Assembly (NCBI RefSeq): GCF_011392125.1
Contig: NZ_JAAJBU010000001.1
Location: forward strand, 310,001 to 374,000
DNA: 64,000 nt
Direction: 5' to 3'
From: Flavobacterium lotistagni
Lineage (GTDB): Bacteria; Bacteroidota; Bacteroidia; Flavobacteriales; Flavobacteriaceae
The notes under the pieces: generated by a model
Seen by the model: only the letters and a program-made list of their open reading frames with translations
Database searches by the model: none
Told to the model about the DNA's origin: nothing
Part shown: positions 27,039-36,075 of the stretch, one piece after another
Layout of the letters: each line of letters opens with the position of its first letter
Numbering within the stretch: position 1 is the stretch's first letter
Position numbers and translations under genes: made by a program

Positions 27039-28271
27039 TTATGCTAATTTTTCGCCTTTTTTTAGTTGAATGACCGTTATTTCGGGCATAATGCCAACTC
27101 TGCCAGGATACGCGTGAAAACCAAAGCCTCGATTCACATATACGTAACGCCCGAATTCTTCATATAAACCAGCCCATTGCTTGTACATATATTGGGCAAA
27201 ACTCCACTTGAAAAAACCCGGAATCTCTATGCCAAACTGCATACCGTGCGTATGTCCTGACAAGGTCAAATGAAAGTTTTTGTCGTGATTTTTCACTTCA
27301 TGTTCCCAATGGCTCGGATCATGGCTCATCAGGATTTTAAAATCTTTATTCTTAAGGTTTTGAGCCGCTTTGTTCAAATCGCCGGCTTGTTTGAAGTTTT
27401 TGCCCCAATTCTCCACGCCCACTAGCGCAATCTTATCGTCTCCTTTTTCAATAAAAGTATGTTCGTTGAGCAGCAGTTTGAAACCAATTTGTCGGTGCAA
27501 GTCTTTGATTTCTTCAAAGTTTTTGTCTTTCTCACCTTGCGTTGGCCAAGTCACATACTCGCCATAATCGTGATTGCCCAACACAGAGTATTTTCCGTAT
27601 TTGTATGGTTTGATTCTATTGAAAACATCTATCCACGGATGCATTTCCTTGGCGTGTGTATTGACGATGTCTCCAGTAAACAAAATCATGTCGGCTTCTT
27701 GCTCGTTGATTAAATCGATGGCATAATTGATTTTCTCCGGATTGTCGAAACTACCGCTGTGGATATCCGAAATATGGGTAAAAGTAAATCCGTCAAAAGC
27801 ATCGGGCAAGTCTGGAAAAAAAACCTGCTGTCGAATCACTTTGAAGTTATATTTCCCGATAGTCATCCCATAAATCAATGACAAAAACGGAACCGCCGCC
27901 AAACCAAGCCCAATCTGGCTCACGAATTTTCTTCTCGATGGCAAAAACTCTTGGTTGTCATGATTAATAAAATAATTGATGCCGCCCATCAAAACACGAT
28001 AAACGTCTTCGCCAAGCATGACCAAAGTAATCACGATTTTCGGAATATAAACCAACAGCAACAAGCCTAAAGTAAACAAAGTCTGCTTGGTCTGCCCAAC
28101 GGAACGATCGAATTGCGTAAACGAAAAAACAATGAAAACCAATGCTATCAAACTAATCAATGCATAGGCAATCAGCATCCATTTGGGTTTAATCAAGGTT
28201 TTAAAGGCTTGAAAAGCGTAGAGTTCCACTACCAACAATACGGCAAAAAGGAACAGAAGGCGAAAGAGCAT
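27039..28271 (-). CDS. Membrane-anchored metallophosphoesterase (YkuE-like)
   Basis: The 410-residue protein has three to four hydrophobic segments in its first ~90 residues, then PSRRKFVSQIGLGLAAVPFL (111-130), which looks like a twin-arginine signal-anchor, then a calcineurin-like phosphoesterase domain. Metal ligands are visible: Asp169 and His171 in HISDIHSG, Asp201 in FTGDIVN, Asn233 and His234 in LGNHDYGEY, then MSHDPSHW and LSGHTHGMQFG. The family (YkuE-like) hydrolyses phosphate esters, sometimes UDP-lipid precursors; the substrate is not known here. The arrangement suggests an exported catalytic domain. Confidence 0.9.
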   Translation of the reverse strand: MLFRLLFLFAVLLVVELYAFQAFKTLIKPKWMLIAYALISLIALVFIVFSFTQFDRSVGQTKQTLFTLGLLLLVYIPKIVITLVMLGEDVYRVLMGGINYFINHDNQEFLPSRRKFVSQIGLGLAAVPFLSLIYGMTIGKYNFKVIRQQVFFPDLPDAFDGFTFTHISDIHSGSFDNPEKINYAIDLINEQEADMILFTGDIVNTHAKEMHPWIDVFNRIKPYKYGKYSVLGNHDYGEYVTWPTQGEKDKNFEEIKDLHRQIGFKLLLNEHTFIEKGDDKIALVGVENWGKNFKQAGDLNKAAQNLKNKDFKILMSHDPSHWEHEVKNHDKNFHLTLSGHTHGMQFGIEIPGFFKWSFAQYMYKQWAGLYEEFGRYVYVNRGFGFHAYPGRVGIMPEITVIQLKKGEKLA

Positions 28272-28507
28272 TTTTAGAAATTTTCGTCAAATTAACAAAG
28301 AATGTCGGCATAGATAGCCATCTGTTATTAAAAATTTAACTTGTGTTATTGTGGGTTTAAATTCAAGTTATTTCATTACAATGATGACCTATTAAAATAT
28401 TCCATCTGATTTGATATGCATCGGAAAGCATACCGTCTTCAAACTTTAATTTACCTGAAAAGTTCCGAATTTTTTTTAGCTTTAGCCCAAACTACATCAC
28501 GCGAACA

Positions 28508-30211
28508 ATGCTTTACAAAAAAACCTGCTTTGTCTTTCTTTTGATCGCGATGCCTCTTTGGAGCCAAAACATTCAGGAGAATTTTAACCGAACGCTCAAC
28601 AAGGCCAAACTTTACACCGAAAAAGACAATGACAGCGCCTTTTTGTATCTCAAAAATTCAAGAGACTATCTCGCTAATCATTCTCTAGGGATTATCAGCG
28701 AAGTAAAACTACTAGAAGCTGAAGGCGACTACTACAGCTTGGTCAAGAGCAACTATAATCTAGCCACTGAAAAATATCTACAAGGAATTAAACTCTGCGA
28801 AACCCATAAGCTTTCATACACCAATACCTTGTATCATGCATTGGGCGTACTTTTTCATGTTACCGACAATTATCAAAAAGCAAAATACTACTACAACAAA
28901 TCCATTTTGCTCTCTAAACAACAAAAAGATACGTTTTTCATCTTGCGCAGTAGTATCAACTTGGCTTCTGTTTATTCGTCACTTGGCAATTACAAAAAGG
29001 CTGAAAATTTATACAAAAATGCGCTAACTTATCCCGCTCCATATAAAATTCGGAGCACTCTACTAGCCAATTTGGGCAACATGAAAATTCGAGAGAAAAA
29101 ATATGACGAAGCGGTCGAGGTGCTCAAGCAAGTAGTGGCAGTATCTGAACCAGACGCCATCGATTTGTCGTTCTATTTGGATGCCAAGTCGCTGGCTCGT
29201 GAGTTTTCTGGAGCCGATACCATTATGAAAAAAGCAGACAAAATCTTTGAACAAACTGCTGATTTGCGCGATAAGAGCATTCTTTTGAAATCCATGGGCA
29301 ATATGGAGCATCGTATGGGCAATTTAGAAAAAGCAGTAGCATACAAAGACCAATACATAGTGCTTTATGACAGCTTAAAAGCCAAACAACGCGACGAAGT
29401 AGTTTATGAAATGGAGTCAAAATACCAAACCGAGAAAAAGCAACAAGAACTTTTGCAAAAAGAAAAAGAAAAAACACAATTACTCTATCTGGTTTTTGCA
29501 GCGATGGCAATGGTGCTGATGTTGAGTTATTTGGTTTGGGATAACATGCGCAAAAAAAGGAAACTCACCTATCAAAAGCAACTTTTAGAAACAGCTGTAG
29601 ACGAAAAAAACATTTTGCTCAAAGAAACGCATCATCGCGTGAAAAACAGTTTTCAAATTGTATCAAGTTTGCTGTATTTGCAGTCTGAAAATATGAAAGA
29701 TAAGGAAGCGGCTCTGGCAGTAAAAGAAGCGCAAAACAGGGTCAAATCAATGGTGCTGATTCATCAAAAACTTTACAGCAAAGACCAACTCATCGGCATT
29801 GACTCTAAAGAATACATGGAAGACTTAGTGCGTGACATTATCGAGAACCAAACCGATTCAATTGCCAACTTAGAAACCAAAGTCACAGCAGAAAGCGCCA
29901 TTTTTGCCATCGACACCATCACGCCTTTGGGTTTAATCATCAATGAACTCATCACCAATTGCATCAAACATGCTTTTACAAAAAATCATCCGAATCCAAC
30001 CATCGCATTGCGATTTGAAAAAAAAGGGGAAATCTACACGCTCCAAGTTACTGACAACGGTATTGGGCTGAGTGAAACCACTTCTGAAAATTCATTCGGA
30101 CTCAAACTCATTGCAGCACTTGCCAAAAAACTCAAAGCCAAGTATAGTTTTGAAAATAATGCCGGAACTCATTTTTATATGGAAATCTATAAATTTGAAC
30201 AAATGCAGTAA
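28508..30211 (+). CDS. TPR-containing HisKA_2 sensor histidine kinase
   Basis: The 567-residue protein has a signal peptide or N-terminal helix (~1-20), a periplasmic TPR-like domain (~25-300), a coiled region, one membrane helix (~325-344), and a cytoplasmic HisKA_2 plus HATPase region. The phospho-acceptor is in ETHHRVKNSFQIV (His375 or His376), matching the HisKA_2/HWE pattern HHRVKNNLQ. The ATP-binding region has LGLIINELITNCIKHAF and VTDNGIGLSE, followed by GLKLIAALAKKL. The response regulator starts three bases later, so the pair forms one operon. TPR-HisKA_2 kinases with LytTR partners are common in Bacteroidetes; the stimulus is unknown. Confidence 0.92.
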   Translation: MLYKKTCFVFLLIAMPLWSQNIQENFNRTLNKAKLYTEKDNDSAFLYLKNSRDYLANHSLGIISEVKLLEAEGDYYSLVKSNYNLATEKYLQGIKLCETHKLSYTNTLYHALGVLFHVTDNYQKAKYYYNKSILLSKQQKDTFFILRSSINLASVYSSLGNYKKAENLYKNALTYPAPYKIRSTLLANLGNMKIREKKYDEAVEVLKQVVAVSEPDAIDLSFYLDAKSLAREFSGADTIMKKADKIFEQTADLRDKSILLKSMGNMEHRMGNLEKAVAYKDQYIVLYDSLKAKQRDEVVYEMESKYQTEKKQQELLQKEKEKTQLLYLVFAAMAMVLMLSYLVWDNMRKKRKLTYQKQLLETAVDEKNILLKETHHRVKNSFQIVSSLLYLQSENMKDKEAALAVKEAQNRVKSMVLIHQKLYSKDQLIGIDSKEYMEDLVRDIIENQTDSIANLETKVTAESAIFAIDTITPLGLIINELITNCIKHAFTKNHPNPTIALRFEKKGEIYTLQVTDNGIGLSETTSENSFGLKLIAALAKKLKAKYSFENNAGTHFYMEIYKFEQMQ

Positions 30212-30214
30212 CCT

Positions 30215-30928
30215 ATGAGCGCCAAAATTTATATTCTTGAAGACGAACCGCTAATTGCCGAAACTATTCGTACAGCGCTGATTAAGGCAGGATACGAAAT
30301 TATTGGAATGACCGACAATGGCAAAGAAGCTTTATTTGACATCGAGCAAGACGAACCCGATTTAGTGCTGGTTGACATTACCTTAGACGGAAAAATGGAC
30401 GGCATTGAAATGATCGAACATCTACAAAAGAAAGCAAATATTCCGTTTATTTATCTGACTTCGCATTCAGATGACTTGACTTTAGAAAGAGCCAAAAAAA
30501 CCGAGCCAGACGGCTATATTGTCAAGCCTTTTAATGAAAACACGCTCAAAACCAATATTGAACTGGCTTTGTATAAAAACAAAATGAACAGACAATCTGT
30601 ATCGGCCAACGAAGAATTTGATTCTTTTTTTGTCAAGAACAAAGGCGAACTCATCAAAATTGAAATGGAAAACATCCTTTGTTTGGAAGCCTTTGACAAT
30701 TATTGCTATCTGCATACCGCCGAACAAAAACACCTGATCAGTCACACGCTCAAAAGCCTTGAGGAGAAACTTCCATCACATCGTTTTATTCGAGTACACC
30801 GATCTTTTATCATCAACATTGCCAAAATCAAATCACTTCATGATGGTTATGTTTTTATAGACAAACACAAAATTCCTATCAGTAATTCCAATAAAGATGA
30901 ACTCATGAAGCACATCCATTTGCTTTAA
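30215..30928 (+). CDS. LytTR family response regulator
   Basis: The 237-residue protein has an N-terminal receiver domain: acidic pocket Glu9-Asp10, phospho-acceptor Asp54 in LVLVDITLDG, and Lys104 in YIVKPF. A LytTR DNA-binding domain follows (~135-237), with ILCLEAFDNYCYLHT and HRFIRVHRSFIINIAKI. LytTR regulators bind pairs of spaced repeats; a candidate pair lies immediately downstream (30931-30981). It is the partner of the kinase three bases upstream. Confidence 0.94.
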   Translation: MSAKIYILEDEPLIAETIRTALIKAGYEIIGMTDNGKEALFDIEQDEPDLVLVDITLDGKMDGIEMIEHLQKKANIPFIYLTSHSDDLTLERAKKTEPDGYIVKPFNENTLKTNIELALYKNKMNRQSVSANEEFDSFFVKNKGELIKIEMENILCLEAFDNYCYLHTAEQKHLISHTLKSLEEKLPSHRFIRVHRSFIINIAKIKSLHDGYVFIDKHKIPISNSNKDELMKHIHLL

Positions 30929-30930
30929 AA

Positions 30931-30999
30931 TGGTTCACCCCAAAAACAGCTGATTTCACTTAATTTTTTGCTTGGTTCACCAAATAACTCAATGGTGAA
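30931..30999 (+). promoter_or_regulatory. Candidate LytTR operator: spaced direct repeats TGGTTCACC
   Basis: TGGTTCACC occurs at 30931-30939 and at 30973-30981, a centre-to-centre distance of 42 bases, or about four helical turns. The second copy is followed by its inverse: TTCACCA (30976-30982) and TGGTGAA (30993-30999). All lie between the LytTR gene and the downstream small gene/S74 gene. Binding by this regulator is inference. Confidence 0.45.
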
Positions 31000-31032
31000 T
31001 GCTATTGCTGCGGTACTTTTAAAACAAAAAAC

Positions 31033-31233
31033 ATGTTGCAAAAGTCATCGTTGTCCAAAATTGTATTGCCCACTCCGCAAGAAGGTTGGTTTTTACTGAC
31101 CATTACCAATCAAGAATCTCAAACCGTTTTTGCCGATTCTATTTGTTCGCAAAATCAAAAAATTGTGTTGCGCGGTTTCTCGGCAAAACAACACCACTTT
31201 TCGCTAACTCCCATTTTAAATAACATTCAATAA
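31033..31233 (+). CDS. Small hypothetical protein
   Basis: A 66-residue reading frame beginning ATG TTG and ending 11 bases before the S74 gene. It has no signal peptide and no family I recognise. It has a beta-rich look (GWFLLTITNQESQTVF, KIVLRGFSAKQHHFSL). Close spacing to the next gene supports translation, but it could be a leftover of an older gene end. Treat as tentative. Confidence 0.4.
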   Translation: MLQKSSLSKIVLPTPQEGWFLLTITNQESQTVFADSICSQNQKIVLRGFSAKQHHFSLTPILNNIQ

Positions 31234-31244
31234 TTCTTTAAGCC

Positions 31245-34200
31245 ATGAAAAAAATATTGCTGCTATTGATATTCATGAGTTTACAATTGCACGCGCAAGT
31301 AGGCGTGAATACGACCAACCCTGATCCGTCATCAATGCTCGACGTTTCGGCAACCAATAAAGGTGTTTTGGTGCCTAGAGTGAGTTTGGCTAACGTCACA
31401 ACAACAATGTTAGACGGAACCAACACAGCCGCAACAGGGTTATTAATTTGGAACACCAATGCCGCAACAGTGGGCGGAAACGGAGTTGGCTTTTACTTTT
31501 TTAACGGTACACAATGGATGCCGATTACGCAATCAAATTCATCAGATCATGACATTTATGAGGTAGGCGGAACTACGGCTCCCGACAATATTTCAGACAA
31601 CAAATACACACAAGGCACTTTGACCATCGGAACCAACACGGCTGCAACTGGAGTTTTAGATGTGGATAATGCAACCAAGACAACGAGTGTTGACATCAAC
31701 AATACTTTTGCCACCAATCCGACCGGAATTGACTTAAACTTAACTTCCAATGCAGCCGGAAAAACCGGTGTTAAAACCCAATTCAACGGTACTGCGGCTA
31801 CAGGAACTAATTCGTTCATTCAAAATACGGATAATATGGTGGGCAATACCAACCGAACAGCTATTAACAACGATTTTAGCGGAACTTCATCCAGTATTTC
31901 CACTTCAATTACTGGTTTGAAAAACGACTTCAAAAGCACTTCAAATTATTATGCTGTTTTATATGGCGTAAACAATTCATTTGCCTCAACCACCAATGCT
32001 TGGGGCTACGGAATGTTAAATTCGTTCACTAATGGTGGAACAACACCTTCTTATGGAGTTGTGAACGGTTTTAACGGAACTAGTACCGGAAGTGCTACTG
32101 GAATTCTGAATTCTTCGAACAATTATAATGGTTCCGTAACCGGTATGGAAAACAGTTTCTCAGGAACCGGAAACGGCATTCATTACGGCATCAGCAATTC
32201 TTTAACCGGAACCGGAACTGGTGATAAATACGGCATTTATAATTATATCCCCAACACTGCCGGCGGAACACATTATGGATTGTATTCGAATGTATTAAAA
32301 GCCGGAAGTTATGCGGGCTACTTTTTAGGAAATGTAGCTATCGGAACCACTGCATTAAATAATTATATTTTGCCGGCTTCACGTGGCACCAACGGTCAAA
32401 TCATGCAAACAGATGGCAGTGGGAATGTATCATGGGCTACTCCGGTGAATACCGATACCGATAACCAACAGATTGATGTATTAACATTAACCGGCGACAC
32501 TTTAAACATTTCACTACAAGACGATGGAATTCCTACTCAAACTTTGAACTTAGCCGCTATTGACAATCAGGGCACAGATGTGTTCAGTTTGACTGGAACG
32601 ACTTTAAACTTATCATTACAGAATGATGGCGTAGCTACCCAAACCGTAAATCTAGCCTCTATCGATACCGATAATCAACAAATTGATGTACTCACTTTGA
32701 CGGGAGACACTTTAAATATTTCATTGCAAGACGATGGAGTAGCTTCGCAAACCGTTGATTTGTCTAGTCTCAGAGACGCTGACTGGTTCGAAGTTGGCGG
32801 AACTAATCCGCCTTATTCTATTCTTGACAATAAATTCACTCTGGGGAATGTATCAATCGGCAAAACAACCGCAGCTGTGGGGACGTTAGATGTTGATGCT
32901 TCTCTTAAAAATATCACTTTATCTTTATCTAATACGAATACTAATTTAGGCCCTAAACAAGGAATCCAAAATAGTGTAACGGTAGGTTCATTCAATGATT
33001 ACTCTTATGGCATCTCTAACTCGGTTGCTGGAAATGCAGACTTTAAATACGGTATTTACAACTCAATAAGCGGAGCCTATTCAGGTGGCATCCTTGAATA
33101 TGGATTGGCAAATATTCATACCAGTAACGGTCCTGTAAATAGTATTGCTTTATACAACTCATTCAATCCAAGCGCAACTCATACTGGACTTTACACAGGC
33201 TTATTTAACTCAGTAGAGGGAACTAATCATACAGGTGGATTTTTAGGCGTATCTAACATTGCAAATCAATCTACATTTAACCAAGTATATGGTATGAATA
33301 ACTCACTTGGTGGTGGTGGCACAGGTGCTCGATTTGGTGTTTATAATAATATGAATGGAACTTCAACTGGAGAGATAATTGGCATAGAAACAAACATCTC
33401 AGCGACAGGTACGGGAAATAAGTTTGGGGAACGAATAACAATTACAAACACCTCACCTGGAAATCACTATGGTATTTATTCAAACGTAACCAAAGTGGGT
33501 AGTTATGCTGGCTATTTCTTAGGAAATGTTTCCATCGGAACAACTGCCGGTAATAGTTATATCTTACCCGCTTCACGTGGCACCAACGGCCAAATCATGC
33601 AAACCGACGGCAGCGGAAATGTGTCTTGGGTAAATCCTGTAGTTGACACCGACACAGATGATCAAACCACCGATGTGTTCAGTTTAACGGGAACCACTTT
33701 AAATCTTTCACTCCAAAACGATGGCGTAGCTACGCAAACCGTTGATTTATCTTCATTAAAAGACGCCGATTGGTACGAAGTAGGCGGTACCAATTCACCC
33801 GATGCTATCACAGATAACAAATTCACTTTAGGTGATATTTCAATAGGCAAAATAACGGCTGCCAACGGAAAATTAGACGTTGATGCTGGGCTTAAAAACG
33901 TTACGACTTCTTTTACGAATAATAATGCTACAACAGGTTCAAAATATGGAATACAAAATAATGTAACAGTAGGCACCAACAATAACTTCTCTTACGGCAT
34001 CTCAAACACAGTGTCCGGGAATGCCGATTTTAAATACGGGATATCCAATACGCTTGCTGGAGCTGTTACCGGAAGTACCTTTGAATACGGCTTAGTCAAT
34101 AATTTCTTGAGCAGCGGAGCGGTAAATGGTTTTGGAGTATTCAACTTATTCAATCCTGCTTCAACAAATTCAGGAAGTTATACAGGTTTGTACAATGAAA

Positions 34201-35975
34201 CATCAGGCACCAATCACACTGGAGCTTTTACAGGAGTAAATAATATTGCTTCAAATACATCCGCAAATCCAATGACCGGAATATCCAATACGCTTTCAGG
34301 TGCAGGTGCAGGAGTTCGTACAGGTGTAAACAATTTTATTTCAGGTGGAACATTGGGTAATAGTTATGGTGTAAATAATACCATCACTTCTGGTGGTGGA
34401 ACTAAATATGGTGTTTATTCTAATTTGAATGCTCAAGGCGTGAAATATGGCGTATACAATGACTTGATTTCGTCAGCTGGTGGTAGCGCTATTTCTTATG
34501 GTGTATATAACAAAGTGAATAATACAGGCGGAACTATTGGTGCACACTATGGTGTATTTAACGAAATGCTAGCCTTTGACAATCAATACGGAAATTACAC
34601 TACAATGCCTAATGGAAGTGCTTACGCTCAATACGGAAATTATGTCACTATTTCGGGTGCGGGAACAGGAAGCCGATATGGTTTTTATACTACAATAAGC
34701 CCTTTTGCAGGTGGCACACACTATGGTATTTATTCAGACGCTACTAAAGCAGGGAGTTATGCCGGTTATTTCTTGGGAAATGTTTCTATTGGAACATCCA
34801 CATTTAATAATTACATCCTACCTGCTTCCAGAGGAACGAACGGTCAAATCATGCAAACCGATGGCTTAGGAAATGTATCTTGGGCAAATTTACCAACCTA
34901 TACCGACACCGATGATCAAGGCACCGATGTATTCAGTCTAACTGGAAATACATTGAATCTTTCATTACAAAATGATGGCGTGGCTACCCAAACGGTAGAC
35001 TTATCATCACTTTCTAACGATTGGAAACTAACAGGAAATGCTGGAACAACACCTGGAGTCCATTTCATCGGTACTACAGACGCACAAGATTTGGAATTCA
35101 AAACAAACAACTTTACCAAATTAACTTTGACGCAAAAAGGACAGTTGGCCATTACCAATACTGGAGGATCTGTTTTCGTTGGGAGCGGTGCTGGAGATGC
35201 CGACGATTTATCGTTGAATCAAAATACTTTCATTGGCACTGTCAGTGGTGAAAACACAAGTACTGGTAATGCAAATGTTGCAGTAGGTCACAACTCGTTA
35301 AATGATAATACCATCGGGTTTGGAAATACAGCCATCGGAACCAATGCATTAAATGTGAACGTTGACGGTAACAACAATACCGGCTTGGGACGTGGAGCCA
35401 ATCTTTCTACTACCAACTTATCCAATGCCACTGCAATAGGCTTCAATTCAACAGTCAACGCTTCTAACAAAATTCGCCTAGGAAATACTGCAATAACAGT
35501 GATTGAAGGACAAGTAGCTTATACCAATCCGTCGGATGCCCGTTTTAAATTCGATGTAAAAGAAAACGTTCCAGGATTGGATTTCATCAAAAAGCTAAAA
35601 CCGGTAACGTATCATTTCGACACCAAAAAATTTGACGAGCATTTAAATAAAAATCGCAACAAAAGCGAAGTCGCTGAAGAAGATTTTTCAAAATCTACTG
35701 CCATCGTTCGCACAGGTTTCTTGGCGCAAGAGGTAGAGAAAATCTGCAACGATTTAGGGTATAATTTTGATGGTTTACATATTCCGGATGCCAATAACCC
35801 AACTGATAATTACGGCATCGCTTACAGTCAATTTATCATGCCAATTGTTAAAGCGGTTCAGGAACAACAAGTTATTATTGAAAACCAAAAAGCCGAATTA
35901 ACACAGCTCAAATCTCAGCTTGACCAACTCAAATCACTCGAGCAAAGATTAGAAGCCTTAGAAAAAAGCCGCTAG
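31245..35975 (+). CDS. Giant repeat-containing surface protein with C-terminal S74 intramolecular chaperone
   Basis: The 1576-residue protein has a signal peptide ending LQLHAQ, then VGVNTTNPDPSSMLDVS, typical of flavobacterial surface proteins. Three long imperfect modules follow, beginning EVGGTT at ~102, EVGGTN at ~514 and EVGGTN at ~842. Each contains many YGI.N beta units and ends with SYAGYFLGN, ILPASRGTNGQIMQTDG and LSLQNDGVATQT repeats. The C-terminus carries a peptidase S74 (endosialidase chaperone) domain starting NPSDARFKFDVKENV; Ser1430 of the SDxR motif would be the catalytic residue for self-cleavage, followed by a coiled coil (~1540-1576). S74 domains trimerise and then cut themselves off phage tail spikes. 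Here no phage genes are nearby, so a trimeric adhesin-like fibre is more likely. Confidence 0.85.
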   Translation: MKKILLLLIFMSLQLHAQVGVNTTNPDPSSMLDVSATNKGVLVPRVSLANVTTTMLDGTNTAATGLLIWNTNAATVGGNGVGFYFFNGTQWMPITQSNSSDHDIYEVGGTTAPDNISDNKYTQGTLTIGTNTAATGVLDVDNATKTTSVDINNTFATNPTGIDLNLTSNAAGKTGVKTQFNGTAATGTNSFIQNTDNMVGNTNRTAINNDFSGTSSSISTSITGLKNDFKSTSNYYAVLYGVNNSFASTTNAWGYGMLNSFTNGGTTPSYGVVNGFNGTSTGSATGILNSSNNYNGSVTGMENSFSGTGNGIHYGISNSLTGTGTGDKYGIYNYIPNTAGGTHYGLYSNVLKAGSYAGYFLGNVAIGTTALNNYILPASRGTNGQIMQTDGSGNVSWATPVNTDTDNQQIDVLTLTGDTLNISLQDDGIPTQTLNLAAIDNQGTDVFSLTGTTLNLSLQNDGVATQTVNLASIDTDNQQIDVLTLTGDTLNISLQDDGVASQTVDLSSLRDADWFEVGGTNPPYSILDNKFTLGNVSIGKTTAAVGTLDVDASLKNITLSLSNTNTNLGPKQGIQNSVTVGSFNDYSYGISNSVAGNADFKYGIYNSISGAYSGGILEYGLANIHTSNGPVNSIALYNSFNPSATHTGLYTGLFNSVEGTNHTGGFLGVSNIANQSTFNQVYGMNNSLGGGGTGARFGVYNNMNGTSTGEIIGIETNISATGTGNKFGERITITNTSPGNHYGIYSNVTKVGSYAGYFLGNVSIGTTAGNSYILPASRGTNGQIMQTDGSGNVSWVNPVVDTDTDDQTTDVFSLTGTTLNLSLQNDGVATQTVDLSSLKDADWYEVGGTNSPDAITDNKFTLGDISIGKITAANGKLDVDAGLKNVTTSFTNNNATTGSKYGIQNNVTVGTNNNFSYGISNTVSGNADFKYGISNTLAGAVTGSTFEYGLVNNFLSSGAVNGFGVFNLFNPASTNSGSYTGLYNETSGTNHTGAFTGVNNIASNTSANPMTGISNTLSGAGAGVRTGVNNFISGGTLGNSYGVNNTITSGGGTKYGVYSNLNAQGVKYGVYNDLISSAGGSAISYGVYNKVNNTGGTIGAHYGVFNEMLAFDNQYGNYTTMPNGSAYAQYGNYVTISGAGTGSRYGFYTTISPFAGGTHYGIYSDATKAGSYAGYFLGNVSIGTSTFNNYILPASRGTNGQIMQTDGLGNVSWANLPTYTDTDDQGTDVFSLTGNTLNLSLQNDGVATQTVDLSSLSNDWKLTGNAGTTPGVHFIGTTDAQDLEFKTNNFTKLTLTQKGQLAITNTGGSVFVGSGAGDADDLSLNQNTFIGTVSGENTSTGNANVAVGHNSLNDNTIGFGNTAIGTNALNVNVDGNNNTGLGRGANLSTTNLSNATAIGFNSTVNASNKIRLGNTAITVIEGQVAYTNPSDARFKFDVKENVPGLDFIKKLKPVTYHFDTKKFDEHLNKNRNKSEVAEEDFSKSTAIVRTGFLAQEVEKICNDLGYNFDGLHIPDANNPTDNYGIAYSQFIMPIVKAVQEQQVIIENQKAELTQLKSQLDQLKSLEQRLEALEKSR

Positions 35976-35999
35976 TTTTAAGTTGCCAAATATAATCGC

Positions 36000-36033
36000 A
36001 AAAGAGTGCTCATTTTTGAAGCGCTCTTTTTTA
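36000..36033 (+). terminator. Terminator of the S74 gene
   Basis: AAAAGAGTGC (36000-36009) pairs with GCGCTCTTTT (36021-36030), including one G:U pair, and is followed by T residues. Confidence 0.8.
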
Positions 36034-36053
36034 TTTTAGCCCATTAAGTTTAC

Positions 36054-36061
36054 TATTTTTG
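36054..36061 (+). promoter_or_regulatory. -7 element upstream of polA
   Basis: TATTTTTG matches TAnnTTTG and ends 14 bases before the polA ATG. A T-rich stretch lies at the -33 distance but no exact TTTG. Confidence 0.45.
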
Positions 36062-36075
36062 GAAAAAAGAAATCC

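Noticed and set aside
31245..35975. Prophage tail fibre
   Set aside because: No phage structural, lysis or integrase gene is nearby, and the protein has a signal peptide.
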